Positions 38,167 to 50,122 of a stretch of 64,000 nt of DNA are shown here, piece after piece. The first letter of the stretch is position 1; every line of letters starts with the position of its first letter. The position numbers and the translations under genes were made by a program. The notes under the pieces were generated by a model. That model saw only the letters and a program-made list of their open reading frames with translations. It was not told the DNA's origin and did not search any database. The stretch is from Hydractinia symbiolongicarpus (lineage: Eukaryota; Cnidaria; Hydrozoa; Anthoathecata; Hydractiniidae): the NCBI RefSeq assembly GCF_029227915.1, contig NC_079876.1:9984001-10048000 (forward strand), written 5' to 3'.

Positions 38167-41100
38167 AGTAATATCAGAAAAATATCGCTAAATACATGTT
38201 GGTACGAATATGTGACCAAACCGTTATAACTTAAACGGACTGACACCGTTAGAAAGTCAGTTAAATGTAGTATTTGAAACTGTCTCTATTACTTCAGCGC
38301 GCGATAACGGCTAGGATTGGTCCCACAGTAAAAAATGACTTTTTTATCTTAATTTTTAATTGAAGCGCTACCACAGCGCCTAGTGTAATCGCTGAGTTTC
38401 GGCAGTCATGTCAAATTAAGAAGAATGTTATTTCTTGGAGTCCAATTGTCTCACTTATAACATTTATAAGGTCACAGACCAAAATCAGTTCAATTATGTG
38501 CCACAGTCAATCGTTTCACTGTTAAAAGCAATGCACCATAGTAAAATCAAAAAAATATCGCTAAATACATGTTGGTACGAATATGTGACCCAACAGTAAT
38601 AACTCAAACGGACTGAACCGTTAGAAAGTCAATGAAATGTAGTTTTTGAAACTGTCGCTATTTTTTCAGCGCGAGATAACGGATAGGATTGGTCCCACAG
38701 TAAAAAATGTCTTTTTTATCTTAATTTTTAATTAAAGCGCTACCACAGCGCCTAGTGTAATCGCTGAGTTTCGGTAGTCATGTCAAATTAAGAAGAATGT
38801 TATTTCTTGGAGTCCAGTTGTCTCACTTTCACATTTTTAAAGTCACAGTCCATAATCAGTTCAATTAAATCCCACAGTCAATCGTTTCATTGTTAAAAGC
38901 GATTCAACCTAGTAATATCAGATAAATATCGCTAAATAAATGTTGGTACGAATAGGTGACCCAACCGTTGTAACTCAAACGGACTGACACCGTTAGAAAG
39001 TCAGTGAAATGTAGTATTTGAAACTGTCTCTACTACTTCAGCGCGAGATAACGGATAGGATTGGTCCCACAGTAAAAATTGACTTATTTATCTAAGTTTT
39101 TAAATGAAGCGCTACCACAGCGACCAGTGTAATCGCTGAGTTTCGGCAATCATGTCAAATTAAGAAGAATGTTATTTCTTGGAGTCCAATTGTCTCACTT
39201 ATAACATTTATAAGGTCACAGGCCAAAATCAGTTCAATTATGTGCCACAGTCAATCGTTTCATTGTTAAAAGAGATGCAACCTAGTAATATGAGAAAATT
39301 ATCGCTAAATACATGTTGGTACAAATAGGTGACCCAACCGTTGTAACTCAAACGGACTGACACCGTTAGAAAGTCAATGAAATTTAATTCTTGAAACTGT
39401 CGCTATTTCTTCAGCGCACGATAACGGCTAGGATTGGTCCCACAGTAAAAAATGACTTATTTATCTAAATTTTTAAATGAAGCGCTACCACAGCGCCCAG
39501 TGTAATCGCTGAGTTCCGGCAATCATGTCAAATTAAGAAGAATGTTATTTCTTGGAGTACAATTTTTTTCAATTATTACATTTATCAGGTCACAGTCCAA
39601 AGTTAGTTCAATTAAGTCCCACAGTCAATCGTTTCACTGCTAAAAGCGATGCAACCTAGTAATATCAGATAAATATCGCTAAATACATGTTGGTACGAAT
39701 ATGTGACCCAACCGTTGAAACTCAAACGGACTGACACCGTTAGAAAGTCAGTGAAATGTAGTATTTGAAACTTTCTCTATTACTTCAGCGTGCGCTAACG
39801 GCTAGGATTGGTCCCACAGTAAAAAATGTCTTTTTTATCTAAACTTTAAATAAAGCGCTACCACAGCGCCCGGTATAATCGCTGAGTTCCGGCAATCACG
39901 TCAAATTAAGAAGAATGTTAATTCTTGGAGTCCAATTGTCTCATTTATCATATTTATCAGGTCGCAGTCCAAAGTTAGTTCAATTAAGTCCCACAGTCAA
40001 TCGTTTCATTGTTAAAAGCGATGCAACCTAGTAATATCAGAAAAATATCGCTAAATACATGTTGGTACGAATAGGTGACCCAACCGTTGTAACTCAAACG
40101 AACTGACACCGCTACAAAGTCAATGAAATGTAGTTTTTGAAACTATCGTTATTTCTTCAGCGCGCGGTAACGGATAGGATTTGTCCCACAGTAAAGAATG
40201 ACTTATTTACCTAACTTTTTAAATGAAGCGCTACCACAGCGCCCAGTATAATCGCTGAGTTCCGGCAATCACGTCAAATTAAGAAGAATGTTATTTATTG
40301 GAGTCCAATTTTCTCATTTATCATATTTATCAGGTCGCAGTCCAAAGTTAGTTCAATTAAGTCCCACAGTCAATCGTTTCATTGTTAAAAGCGATGCAAC
40401 CTAGTAATATCAGAAAAATATCGCTAAATACATGTTGGTACGAATAGGTGACCCAACCGTTGAAACTCAAACGGACTGACACCGTTAGAAAGTCAGTGAA
40501 ATGTAGTATTTGAGACTGTCTCTATTTCTTCAGCGCGCGCTAACGGCTAGGATTGGTCCCACAGTAAAAAATGACTTTTTTATCTTAATTTTTAATTGAA
40601 GCGCTAGCACAGCGCCTTGTGTAATCCCTGAGTTTCGGCAGTCATGTCAAATTAAGAAGAATGTTATTTCTTGGAGTCCAATTTTTTTCATTTATCACAT
40701 TTATCAGGTCACAGTCCAAAGTTAGTTCTGTTAAGTCCCACAGCCAATCGTTTCACTGTTAAAAACGATGCAACCTAGTAATATCAGATAAATATCGCTA
40801 AATACATGTTGGTACGAATATGTGACCCAACCGTTGAAACTTAAACGGACTGACACCGTTAGAAAATCAGTGAAATGTAGTATTTGAAACTGTCTCTATT
40901 ACTTCAGCGCGCGCTACCGGGTAGGATTGGTTCCACAGTAAGAAATGACTCATTAATCTAAATTTTTTAAAGAAGTGCTACCACAGCGCCCAGTGTAATC
41001 GCTGAGTTCCGCCAATCATGTCAAATTAGGAGAATGTTATTTCTTGGAGTCCAATTGTCTCACTTTCACATTTTTAAGGTCACAGTCCATAATCAGTTCA

Positions 41101-41445
41101 ATTAAGTCCCACAGTCAATCGTTTCATTGTTAAAAGCGATGCACCCTAGTAATATCAAAAAAAATATCGCTAAATACATGTTGGTACGAATATGTGACCC
41201 AACCGTTATAACTCAAACGGACTGAACCGTTAGAAAGTCAATGAAATGTAGTTTTTGAAATTGTCGCTATTTCTTCAGCGCGCGATAACGGCTAGGATTG
41301 GTCCCACAGTAAAAAATGTCTTGTTTATCTTAATTTTTAATTAAAGCGCTACCACAGCGCCTAGAGTAATCGCTGAGTTTCGGTAGTCATGTCAAATTAA
41401 GAAGAATGTTATTTTTTGGAGTCCAATTTTTTTCATTTATCACAT
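37500..41445 (+). repeat. 16-mer superblock, copy 1 (offset about 5,964 bp)
   Basis: Long matches to 43464-47410 share the register: ACGTGCTACC (37621 and 43585), CTAGTG with the TTATAAC box (38380 and 44344), and the CGGTATAATCG monomer (39871 and 45836). In the middle the copies differ by compensating changes. This copy holds a TTTCGGCAATCATG/TTATAAC monomer at about 39130-39500, and the other holds a CATTTCAAATT monomer at about 45100-45450, so the total spacing is restored. Confidence 0.82.
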
Positions 41446-41924
41446 TTATCAGTTCACCGTCCAAAGTTAGTTCAATTAAGTCACACAGTCAATCGTTTCA
41501 CTGTTAAAAGCGAAGCAACCTAGTAATATCAGATAAATATTGCTAAATACATGATGGTACGAATATGTGACCCAACCGTTGAAACTTAAACGGACTGACA
41601 CCGTTAGAAAGTCAGTGAAATGTAGTATTTGAAACTGTCTCTATTACTTCAGCGTGCGCTAACGGCTAGGATTGCTCCCACAGTAAAGAATGACTTATTT
41701 ATCTAAATTTTTAAATGAAGCGCTACCACAGCGCCCGGTGTAATCGCTGAGTTCCGGCAATCACGTCAAATTAAGAAGAATGTTATTTCTTGGAGTCCAA
41801 TTGTCTCATTTATCATATTTATCAGGTCGCAGTCCAAAGTTAGTTCAATTAAGTCCCACAGTAAATTGTTTCATTGTTAAAAGCGATGCAACCTAGTAAT
41901 ATCAGAAAAATATCGCTAAATACA

Positions 41925-42671
41925 TGTTGGTTCGAATATGTGACCCAACCGTTGAAACTCAAACGGACTGACACCGTTAGAAAGTCAGTGAAGTATAGTA
42001 TTTGAAACTGTCTCTATTACTTCAGCGCGCGCTAACGGCTAGGATTGGTCCCACAGTAAAGACTGACTTATTTATCTAAATTTTTAAATGAAGCGCTACC
42101 ACAGCGCCCGGTATAATCGCTGAGTTCCGGCAATCACGTCAAATTAAGAAGAATGTTAATTCTTGGAGTCCAATTGTCTCATTTATCATATTTATCAGGT
42201 CGCAGTCCAAAGTTAGTTCAATTAAGTCCCACAGTCAATCGTTTCATTGTTAAAAGCGATGCAACCTAGTAATATCAGAAAAATATCGCTAAATACATGT
42301 TGGTACGAATATGCGACCAAACCGTTATAACTCAAACGGACTGACACCGTTAGAAAGTCAGTTAAATGTAGTATTTGAGACTGTCTCTATTTCTTCAGCG
42401 CGCGCTAACGGCTAGGATTGGTCCTACATTAAAAAATCACTTTTTTATCTTAATTTTTAATTGAAGCGCTACCACAGCGCCTTGTGTAATCCCTGAGTTT
42501 CGGCAGTCATGTCAAATTAAGAAGAATGTTATTTCTTGGAGTCCAATTTTTTTCATTTATCACATTTATCAGGTCACAGTCCAAAGTTAGTTCAGTTAAG
42601 TCACACAGCCAATCGTTTCACTGTTAAAAACGATGCAACCTAGTAATATCAGATAAATATCGCTAAATACA
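41925..42671 (+). repeat. 2-mer duplication, copy 1 (747 bp)
   Basis: Two monomers recur at exactly 747 bp: GGTTCGAATATG (41929 and 42676), GACTGACTTATT (42061 and 42808), GACCAAACCG (42315 and 43062), and GTCCTACA with AAAAAATCAC (42421 and 43168). Copy 1 has private changes ATGCGACC, GTCCTACATT and GAAGTATAG. Confidence 0.92.
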
Positions 42672-43418
42672 TGTTGGTTCGAATATGTGACCCAACCGTT
42701 GAAACTCAAACGGACTGACACCGTTAGAAAGTCAGTGAAATATAGTATTTGAAACTGTCTCTATTACTTCAGCGTGCGCTAACGGCTAGGATTGGTCCCA
42801 CAGTAAAGACTGACTTATTTATCTAAATTTTTAAATGAAGCGCTACCACAGCGCCCGGTATAATCGCTGAGTTCCGGCAATCACGTCAAATTAAGAAGAA
42901 TGTTAATTCTTGGAGTCCAATTGTCTCATTTATCATATTTATCAGGTCGCAGTCCAAAGTTAGTTCAATTAAGTCCCACAGTCAATCGTTTCATTGTTAA
43001 AAGCGATGCAACCTAGTAATATCAGAAAAATATCGCTAAATACATGTTGGTACGAATATGTGACCAAACCGTTATAACTCAAACGGACTGACACCGTTAG
43101 AAAGTCAGTTAAATGTAGTATTTGAGACTGTCTCTATTTCTTCAGCGCGCGCTAACGGCTAGGATTGGTCCTACAGTAAAAAATCACTTTTTTATCTTAA
43201 TTTTTAATTGAAGCGCTACCACAGCGCCTTGTGTAATCCCTGAGTTTCGGCAGTCATGTCAAATTAAGAAGAATGTTATTTCTTGGAGTCCAATTTTTTT
43301 CATTTATCACATTTATCAGGTCACAGTCCAAAGTTAGTTCAGTTAAGTCACACAGCCAATCGTTTCACTGTTAAAAACGATGCAACCTAGTAATATCAGA
43401 TAAATATCGCTAAATACA
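42672..43418 (+). repeat. 2-mer duplication, copy 2 (747 bp)
   Basis: The join lies in the stretch ATCGCTAAATACATGTTGG near 42655-42675: to the left the text is a CACACAGCC/AAAAACGATG monomer, to the right a GGTTCG monomer. At 43418 the same left text continues normally as GGTACGAATATGTG. The related block at 53.3-55 kb holds this pair only once. Confidence 0.92.
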
Positions 43419-43463
43419 TGTTGGTACGAATATGTGACCCAACCGTTGAAACTTAAACGGACT

Positions 43464-46400
43464 GACACCGTTAGAAAGTCAGTGAAATGTAGTATTTGAA
43501 ACTGTCTCTATTACTTCAGCGCGCGGTACCGGCTAGGATTGGTCCCACAGTAAGAAATGACTCATTAATCTAAATTTTTTAAAGACGTGCTACCACAGCG
43601 CCCAGTGTAATCGCTGAGTTCCGCCAATCATGTCAAATTAGGAGATTGTTATTTCTTGTAGTCCAATTGTCTCACTTTCACATTTTTAAGGTCACAGTCC
43701 ATAATCAGTTCAATTAAATTCCACAGTCAATCGTTTCATTGTTAAAAGCGATGCACCCTAGTAATATCAAAAAAATATCGCTAAATACATGTTGGTACGA
43801 ATATGTGACCCAACCGTTATAACTCAAACGGACTGAACCGTCAGAAAGTCAATGAAATGTATTTTTTGAAACTGTCGCTTTTTCTTCAGCGCGCGATAAC
43901 GGCTAGGATTGGTCCCACAGTAAAAAATGACTTATTAATATAAATTTTTAAATGAAACGCTACCACAGCGCCCAGTGTAATCGCTGAGTTCCGGCAATCA
44001 TGTCAAATTAAGAAGAATGTTATTTCTTGGACTGCAATTGTCTCACTTTCACATTTTTAAGGTCACAGTTCATAATCAGTTCAATTAAGTCCCACTGTCA
44101 ATCGTTTCATTGTTAAAAGCGATGCAACCTAGTAATATCAGAAAAATATCGCTAAATACATGTTGGTACGAATATGTGACCAAACCGTTATAACTCAAAC
44201 GGACTGACACCGTTAGAAAGTCAGTTAAATGTAGTATTTGAAACTGTCTCTATTACTTCAGCGCGCGATAACGGCTAGGATTGGTCCCACAGTAAAAAAT
44301 GACTTTTTTATCTTAATTTTTAATTGAAGCGCTACCACAGCGCCTAGTGTAATCGCTGAGTTTCGGCAGTCATGTCAAATTAAGAAGAATGCTATTTCTT
44401 GGAGTCCAATTGTCTCACTTATAACATTTATAAGGTCACAGACCAAAATCAGTTCAATTATGTGCCACAGTCAATCGTTTCACTGTTAAAAGCAACGCAC
44501 CATAGTAATATCAAAAAAATATCGCTAAATACATGTTGGTACGAATATGTGACCCAACCGTAATAACTCAAACGGACTGAATCGTTAGAAAGTCAATGAA
44601 ATGTAGTTTTTGAAACTGTCGCTATTTCTTCAGCGCGAGATAACGGATAGGATTGGTCCCACAGTAAAAAATGTCTTTTTTATCTTAATTTTTAATTAAA
44701 GCGCTACCACAGCGCCTAGTGTAATCGCTGAGTTTCGGTAGTCATGTCAAATTAAGAAGAATGTTATTTCTTGGAGTCCAGTTGTCTCACTTTCACATTT
44801 GTAAAGTCACAGTCCATAATCAGTTCAATTAAATCCCACAGTCAATCGTTTCATTGTTAAAACCGATTCAACCTAGTAATATCAGATAAATATCGCTAAA
44901 CAAATGTTGGTACGAATAGGTGACCCAACCGTTGTAACTCAAACGGACTGACACCGTTAGAAAGTCAATGAAATGTAGTTTTTTGAAACTGTCGCTATTT
45001 CTTCAGCGCGCGATAACGGCTAGGATAGGTCCCACAGTAAAAACGACTTATTAATCTAAATTTTTAAATGAAGTGCTACTACAGCGCCCAGTGTAATCGC
45101 TGAGTTCCGGCAATCATTTCAAATTAAGAAGAATGTTATTTCTTAGAGTCCAATTTTTTTCATTTATCACATTTATCAGGTCACAGTCCAAAGTTAGTTC
45201 AATTAAGTCCCACAGTCAATCGTTTCACTGCTAAAAGCAATGCAACCTAGTAATAACAGATAAATATCGCTAAATACATGCTGGTACGAATATGTGACCC
45301 AACCGTTGAAACTCAAACGGACTGACACCGTTAGAAAGTCAGTGAAATTTAGTATTTGAAACTGTCTCTATTACTTCAGCGCGAGATAACGGATAGGATT
45401 GGTCTCACAGTAAAAATTGACTTATTTATCTAAGTTTTTAAATGAAGCGCTACCACAGCGCCCAGTGTAATCCCTGAGTTCCGGCAATCATGTCAAATTA
45501 AGAAGAATGTTATTTCTTGGCGTTCAATTTTTTTCAATTATTACATTTATCAGGTCACAGTCCAAAGTTAGTTCAATTAAGTCCCACAGTCAATCGTTTC
45601 ACTGCTAAAAGCGATGCAACCTAGTAATATCAGATAAATATCGCTAAATACATGTTGGTACGAATATGTGACCCAACCGTTGAAACTCAAACGGACTGAC
45701 ACCGTTAGAAAGTCAGTGAATTGTAGTATTTGAAACTTTCTCTATTACTTCAGCGCGCGCTAACGCCTAGGATTGGTCCCACAGTAAAAAATGTCTTTTT
45801 TATCTAAACTTTAAATGAAGCGCTACCACAGCGCCCGGTATAATCGCCGAGTTCCGGCAATCACGTCAATTTAAGAAGAATGTTAATTCTTGGAGTCCAA
45901 TTGTCTCATTTATCATATTTATCAGGTCGCAGTCCAAAGTTAGTTCAATTAAGTCCCACAGTCAATCGTTTCATTGTTAAAAGCGATGCAACCTAGTAAT
46001 ATCAGAAAAATATCGCTAAATACATGTTGGTACGAATAGGTGACCCAACCGTTGTAACTCAAACGAACTGACACCGCTACAAAGTCAATGAAATGTAGTT
46101 TTTGAAACTATCGTTATTTCTTCAGCGCGCGGTAACGGATAGGATTTGTCCCACAGTAAAGAATGACTTATTTATCTAAATTTTTAAATGAAGCGCTACC
46201 ACAGCGCCCAGTATAATCGCTGAGTTCCGGCAATCACGTCAAATTAAGAAGAATGTTATTTATTGGAGTCCAATTTTCTCATTTATCATATTTATCAGGT
46301 CGCAGTCCAAAGTTAGTTCAATTAAGTCCCACAATCAATCGTTTCATTGTTAAAAGCGATGCAACCAAGTAATATCAGAAAAATATCGCTAAATACATGT

Positions 46401-47410
46401 TGGTACGAATAGGTGACCCAACCGTTGAAACTCAAACGGACTGACACCGTTAGAAAGTCAGTGAAATGTAGTATTTGAGACTGTCTCTATTTCTTCAGCG
46501 CGCGCTAACGGCTAGGATTGGTCCCACAGTAAAAAATGACTTTTTTATCTTAATTTTTAATTGAAGCGCTACCACAGCGCCTTGTGTAATCCCTGAGTTT
46601 CGGCAGTCATGTCAAATTAAGAACAATGTTATTTCTTGGAGTCCAATTTTTTTCATTTATCACATTTATCAGGTCACAGTCCAAAGTTAGTTCTGTTAAG
46701 TCCCACAGCCAATCGTTTCACTGTTAAAAACGATGCAACCTAGTAATATCAGATAAATATCGCTAAATACATGTTGGTACGAATATGTGACCCAACCGTT
46801 GAAACTTAAACGGACTGACACCGTTAAAAAATCAGTGAAATGTAGTATTTGAAACTGTCTCTATTACTTCAGCGCGCGCTACCGGGTAGGATTGGTTCCA
46901 CAGTAAGAAATGACTCATTAATCTAAATTTTTTAAAGAAGTGCTACCACAGCGCCCAGTGTAATCGCTGAGTTCCGCCAATCATGTCAAATTAGGAGAAT
47001 GTTATTTCTTGGAGTCCAATTGTCTCACTTTCACATTTTTAAGGTCACAGTCCATAATCAGTTCAATTAAGTCCCACAGTCAATCGTTTCATTGTTAAAA
47101 GCGATGCACCCTAGTAATATCAAAAAAAATATCGCTAAATACATGTTGGTACGAATATGTGACCCAACCGTTATAACTCAAACGGACTGAACCGTTAGAA
47201 AGTCAATGAAATGTAGTTTTTGAAATTGTCGCTATTTCTTCAGCGCGCGATAACGGCTAGGATTGGTCCCACAGTAAAAAATGTCTTTTTTATCTTAATT
47301 TTTAATTAAAGCGCTACCACAGCGCCTAGAGTAATCGCTGAGTTTCGGTAATCATGTCAAATTAAGAAGAATGTTATTTCTTGGAGTCCAATTTTTTTCA
47401 TTTATCACAT
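43464..47410 (+). repeat. 16-mer superblock, copy 2
   Basis: The block corresponds to 37500-41445. It begins inside the 2-mer duplication zone and its right end runs to within about 50 bp of the inversion junction at 47456. The match to copy 1 ends near 47418, where this copy keeps CAGGTCACAGTCC while 41450 has CAGTTCACCGTCC. The CGCCTAGAGTAATCG mark is shared (41360 and 47325). Confidence 0.82.
44556..45835 (+). repeat. Recurring block, copy 1 (CCGTAATAAC to CAATTATTAC monomers)
   Basis: This segment recurs at 47889-49165 (offset 3,333, then 3,330 after a 3-bp loss) and in shortened form at 50123-51029. Marks are GCGATTCAACC, AAACAAATGTTGG, CATTTCAAATT with TTCTTAGAGTCC, AATAACAGATAAAT with ACATGCTGG, and TTCTTGGCGTTC with CAATTATTAC. 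The spacing is not a whole number of monomers because the inversion lies between. Confidence 0.87.
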
Positions 47411-47456
47411 TTATCAGGTCACAGTCCAAAGTTAGTTCAGTTAAGTCCCACAGCCA
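45836..47456 (+). repeat. Left flank of the inversion, repeated intact at 51030-52650
   Basis: The segment matches 51030-52650 at a constant 5,194-bp offset, including CGCCGAGTTCC, GAGACTGTCTC, CCTTGTGTAATCCC, GTTCTGTTAAG and CGCCTAGAGTAATCG. At 52650 the sequence goes on normally into ATCGTTTCACTG, which shows what the left flank looked like before the inversion. The offset is about 21 bp short of 14 monomers, in line with the phase shift of the rearrangement. Confidence 0.87.
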
Positions 47457-47888
47457 ATGATTGCCGGAACAGTTTCAAAAAACTACATTTCATTGACTTT
47501 CTAACGGTGTCAGTCCGTTTGAGTTACAACGGTTGGGTCACCTATTCGTACCAACATTTGTTTAGCGATATTTATCTGATATTACTAGGTTGAATCGCTT
47601 TTAACAATGAAACGATTGACTGTGGGATTTAATTGAACTGATTATGGACTGTGACTTTAAAAATGTGAAAGTGAGACAACTGGACTCCAAGAAATAACAT
47701 TCTTCTTAATTTGACATGACTACCGAAACTCAGCGATTACACTAGGCGCTGTGGTAGCGCTTTAATTAAAAATTAAGATAAAAAAGACATTTTTTACTGT
47801 GGGACCAATCCTATCCGTTATCTCGCGCTGAAGAAATAGCGACAGTTTCAAATACTACATTTCACTGACTTTCTAACGGTGTCAGTCC
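47457..47888 (-). repeat. Inverted satellite segment, 432 bp, first arm of a fold-back
   Basis: This is the only stretch where the satellite reads on the minus strand. Positions 47457-47469 are a 13-bp inverted fragment of the TTCCGGCAATCAT block; from there to 47888 the sequence is the reverse complement of about 1.1 monomers. Its closest match is the direct sequence just downstream (47907-48322). Away from the loop I see only one 3-bp indel between the arms; next to the loop a few differences (GACACCG for GAACCG, GTCAGTG for GTCAATG, GTATTTG for GTTTTTG) suggest another subtype. Inserted DNA replaces 82 bp of the normal monomer, shifting phase by about 22 bp. Confidence 0.93.
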
Positions 47889-47906
47889 AACCGTAATAAC
47901 TCAAAC
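47889..47906. other. 18-nt spacer of the fold-back palindrome
   Basis: AACCGTAATAACTCAAAC separates the two arms and is normal plus-strand satellite. The preceding CC (47887-47888) can belong to either the inverted or the direct sequence, giving 2 bp of microhomology at the junction. Confidence 0.88.
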
Positions 47907-48322
47907 GGACTGAACCGTTAGAAAGTCAATGAAATGTAGTTTTTGAAACTGTCGCTATTTCTTCAGCGCGAGATAACGGATAGGATTGGTCCCACAGTAA
48001 AAAATGTCTTTTTTATCTTAATTTTTAATTGCGCTACCACAGCGCCTAGTGTAATCGCTGAGTTTCGGTAGTCATGTCAAATTAAGAAGAATGTTATTTC
48101 TTGGAGTCCAGTTGTCTCACTTTCACATTTTTAAAGTCACAGTCCATAATCAGTTCAATTAAATCCCACAGTCAATCGTTTCATTGTTAAAAGCGATTCA
48201 ACCTAGTAATATCAGATAAATATCGCTAAACAAATGTTGGTACGAATAGGTGACCCAACCGTTGTAACTCAAACGGACTGACACCGTTAGAAAGTCAATG
48301 AAATGTAGTTTTTTGAAACTGT
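47907..48322 (+). repeat. Direct arm of the fold-back palindrome (416 bp)
   Basis: This is plus-strand satellite complementary to 47469-47888. It has a private 3-bp deletion (TTTTTAATTGCGCTACC near 48026, where the inverted arm encodes AATTAAAGCGCTACC). Direct relatives lie at about 44575-44992 and 50141-50560, with the same GCGATTCAACC and CTAAACAAATGTTGG marks. Confidence 0.92.
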
Positions 48323-50122
48323 CGCTATTTCTTCAGCGCGCGATAACGGCTAGGATAGGTCCCACAGTAAAAACGACTTATTAATCTAAATTTTTAAATG
48401 AAGTGCTACTACAGCGCCCAGTGTAATCGCTGAGTTCCGGCAATCATTTCAAATTAAGAAGAATGTTATTTCTTAGAGTCCAATTTTTTTCATTTATCAC
48501 ATTTATCAGGTCACAGTCCAAAGTTAGTTCAATTAAGTCCCACAGTCAATCGTTTCACTGCTAAAAGCAATGCAACCTAGTAATAACAGATAAATATCGC
48601 TAAATACATGCTGGTACGAATATGTGACCCAACCGTTGAAACTCAAACGGACTGACACCGTTAGAAAGTCAGTGAAATGTAGTATTTGAAACTGTCTCTA
48701 TTACTTCAGCGCGAGATAACGGATAGGATTGGTCTCACAGTAAAAATTGACTTATTTATCTAAGTTTTTAAATGAAGCGCTACCACAGCGCCCAGTGTAA
48801 TCCCTGAGTTCCGGCAATCATGTCAAATTAAGAAGAATGTTATTTCTTGGCGTTCAATTTTTTTCAATTATTACATTTATCAGGTCACAGTCCAAAGTTA
48901 GTTCAATTAAGTCCCACAGTCAATCGTTTCACTGCTAAAAGCGATGCAACCTAGTAATATCAGATAAATATCGCTAAATACATGTTGGTACGAATATGTG
49001 ACCCAACCGTTGAAACTCAAACGGACTGACACCGTTAGAAAGTCAGTGAATTGTAGTATTTGAAACTTTCTCTATTACTTCAGCGCGCGCTAACGCCTAG
49101 GATTGGTCCCACAGTAAAAAATGTCTTTTTTATCTAAACTTTAAATGAAGCGCTACCACAGCGCCCGGTATAATCGCCGAGTTCCGGCAATCTCGTCAAA
49201 TTAAGAAGAATGTTAATTCTTGGAGTCCAATTGTCTCATTTATCATATTTATCAGGTCGCAGTCCAAAGTTAGTTCAATTAAGTCCCACAGTCAATCGTT
49301 TCATTGTTAAAAGCGATGCAACCTAGTAATATCAGAAAAATATCGCTAAATACATGTTGGTACGAATAGGTGACCCAACCGTTGTAACTCAAACGAACTG
49401 ACACCGCTACAAAGTCAATGAAATGTAGTTTTTGAAACTATCGTTATTTCTTCAGCGCGCGGTAACGGATAGGATTTGTCCAACAGTAAAGAATGACTTA
49501 TTTATCTAAATTTTTAAATGAAGCGCTACCACAGCGCCCAGTATAATCGCTGAGTTCCGGCAATCACGTCAAATTAAGAAGAATGTTATTTATTGGAGTC
49601 CAATTTTATCATTTATCATATTTATCAGGTCGCAGTCCAAAGTTAGTTCAATTAAGTCCCACAGTCAATCGTTTCATTGTTAAAAGCGATGCAACCTAGT
49701 AATATCAGAAAAATATCGCTAAATACATGTTGGTACGAATAGGTGACCCAACCGTTGAAACTCAAACGGACTGACACCGTTAGAAAGTCAGTGAAATGTA
49801 GTATTTGAGACTGTCTCTATTTCTTCAGCGCGCGCTAACGGCTAGGATTGGTCCCACAGTAAAAAATGACTTTTTTATCTTAATTTTTAATTGAAGCGCT
49901 ACCACAGCGCCTAGTGTAATCGCTGAGTTTCGGCAGTCATGTCAAATTAAGAAGAATGTTATTTCTTGGAGTCCAATTGTCTCACTTATAACATTTATAA
50001 GGTCACAGACCAAAATCAGTTCAATTATGTGCCACAGTCAATCGTTTCACTGTTAAAAGCAACGCACCATAGTAATATAAAAAAAATATCGCTAAATACA
50101 TGTTGGTACGAATATGTGACCC

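Larger units (their letters stand above)
47889..49890 (+). repeat. Recurring block, copy 2
   Basis: The copy continues from the inversion through the same monomers as 44556-45835, then through the CGCCGAGTTCC monomer (49171, relatives at 45841 and 51035). Near 49866-49910 it switches: the left side is the AATTGAAGCGCTACC monomer that elsewhere leads to CTTGTGTAATCCC, but here it leads to CTAGTGTAATCGC. That marks a crossover junction. Confidence 0.85.

Noticed and set aside
47381-47593. 70-codon open frame
   Set aside because: It runs across the inversion junction at 47456-47470, so it is an accidental join of direct and inverted satellite.
47457-47888. Inserted transposon at the orientation change
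   Set aside because: The inverted segment is entirely satellite sequence, with no terminal repeats of its own, no target-site duplication and no coding capacity.
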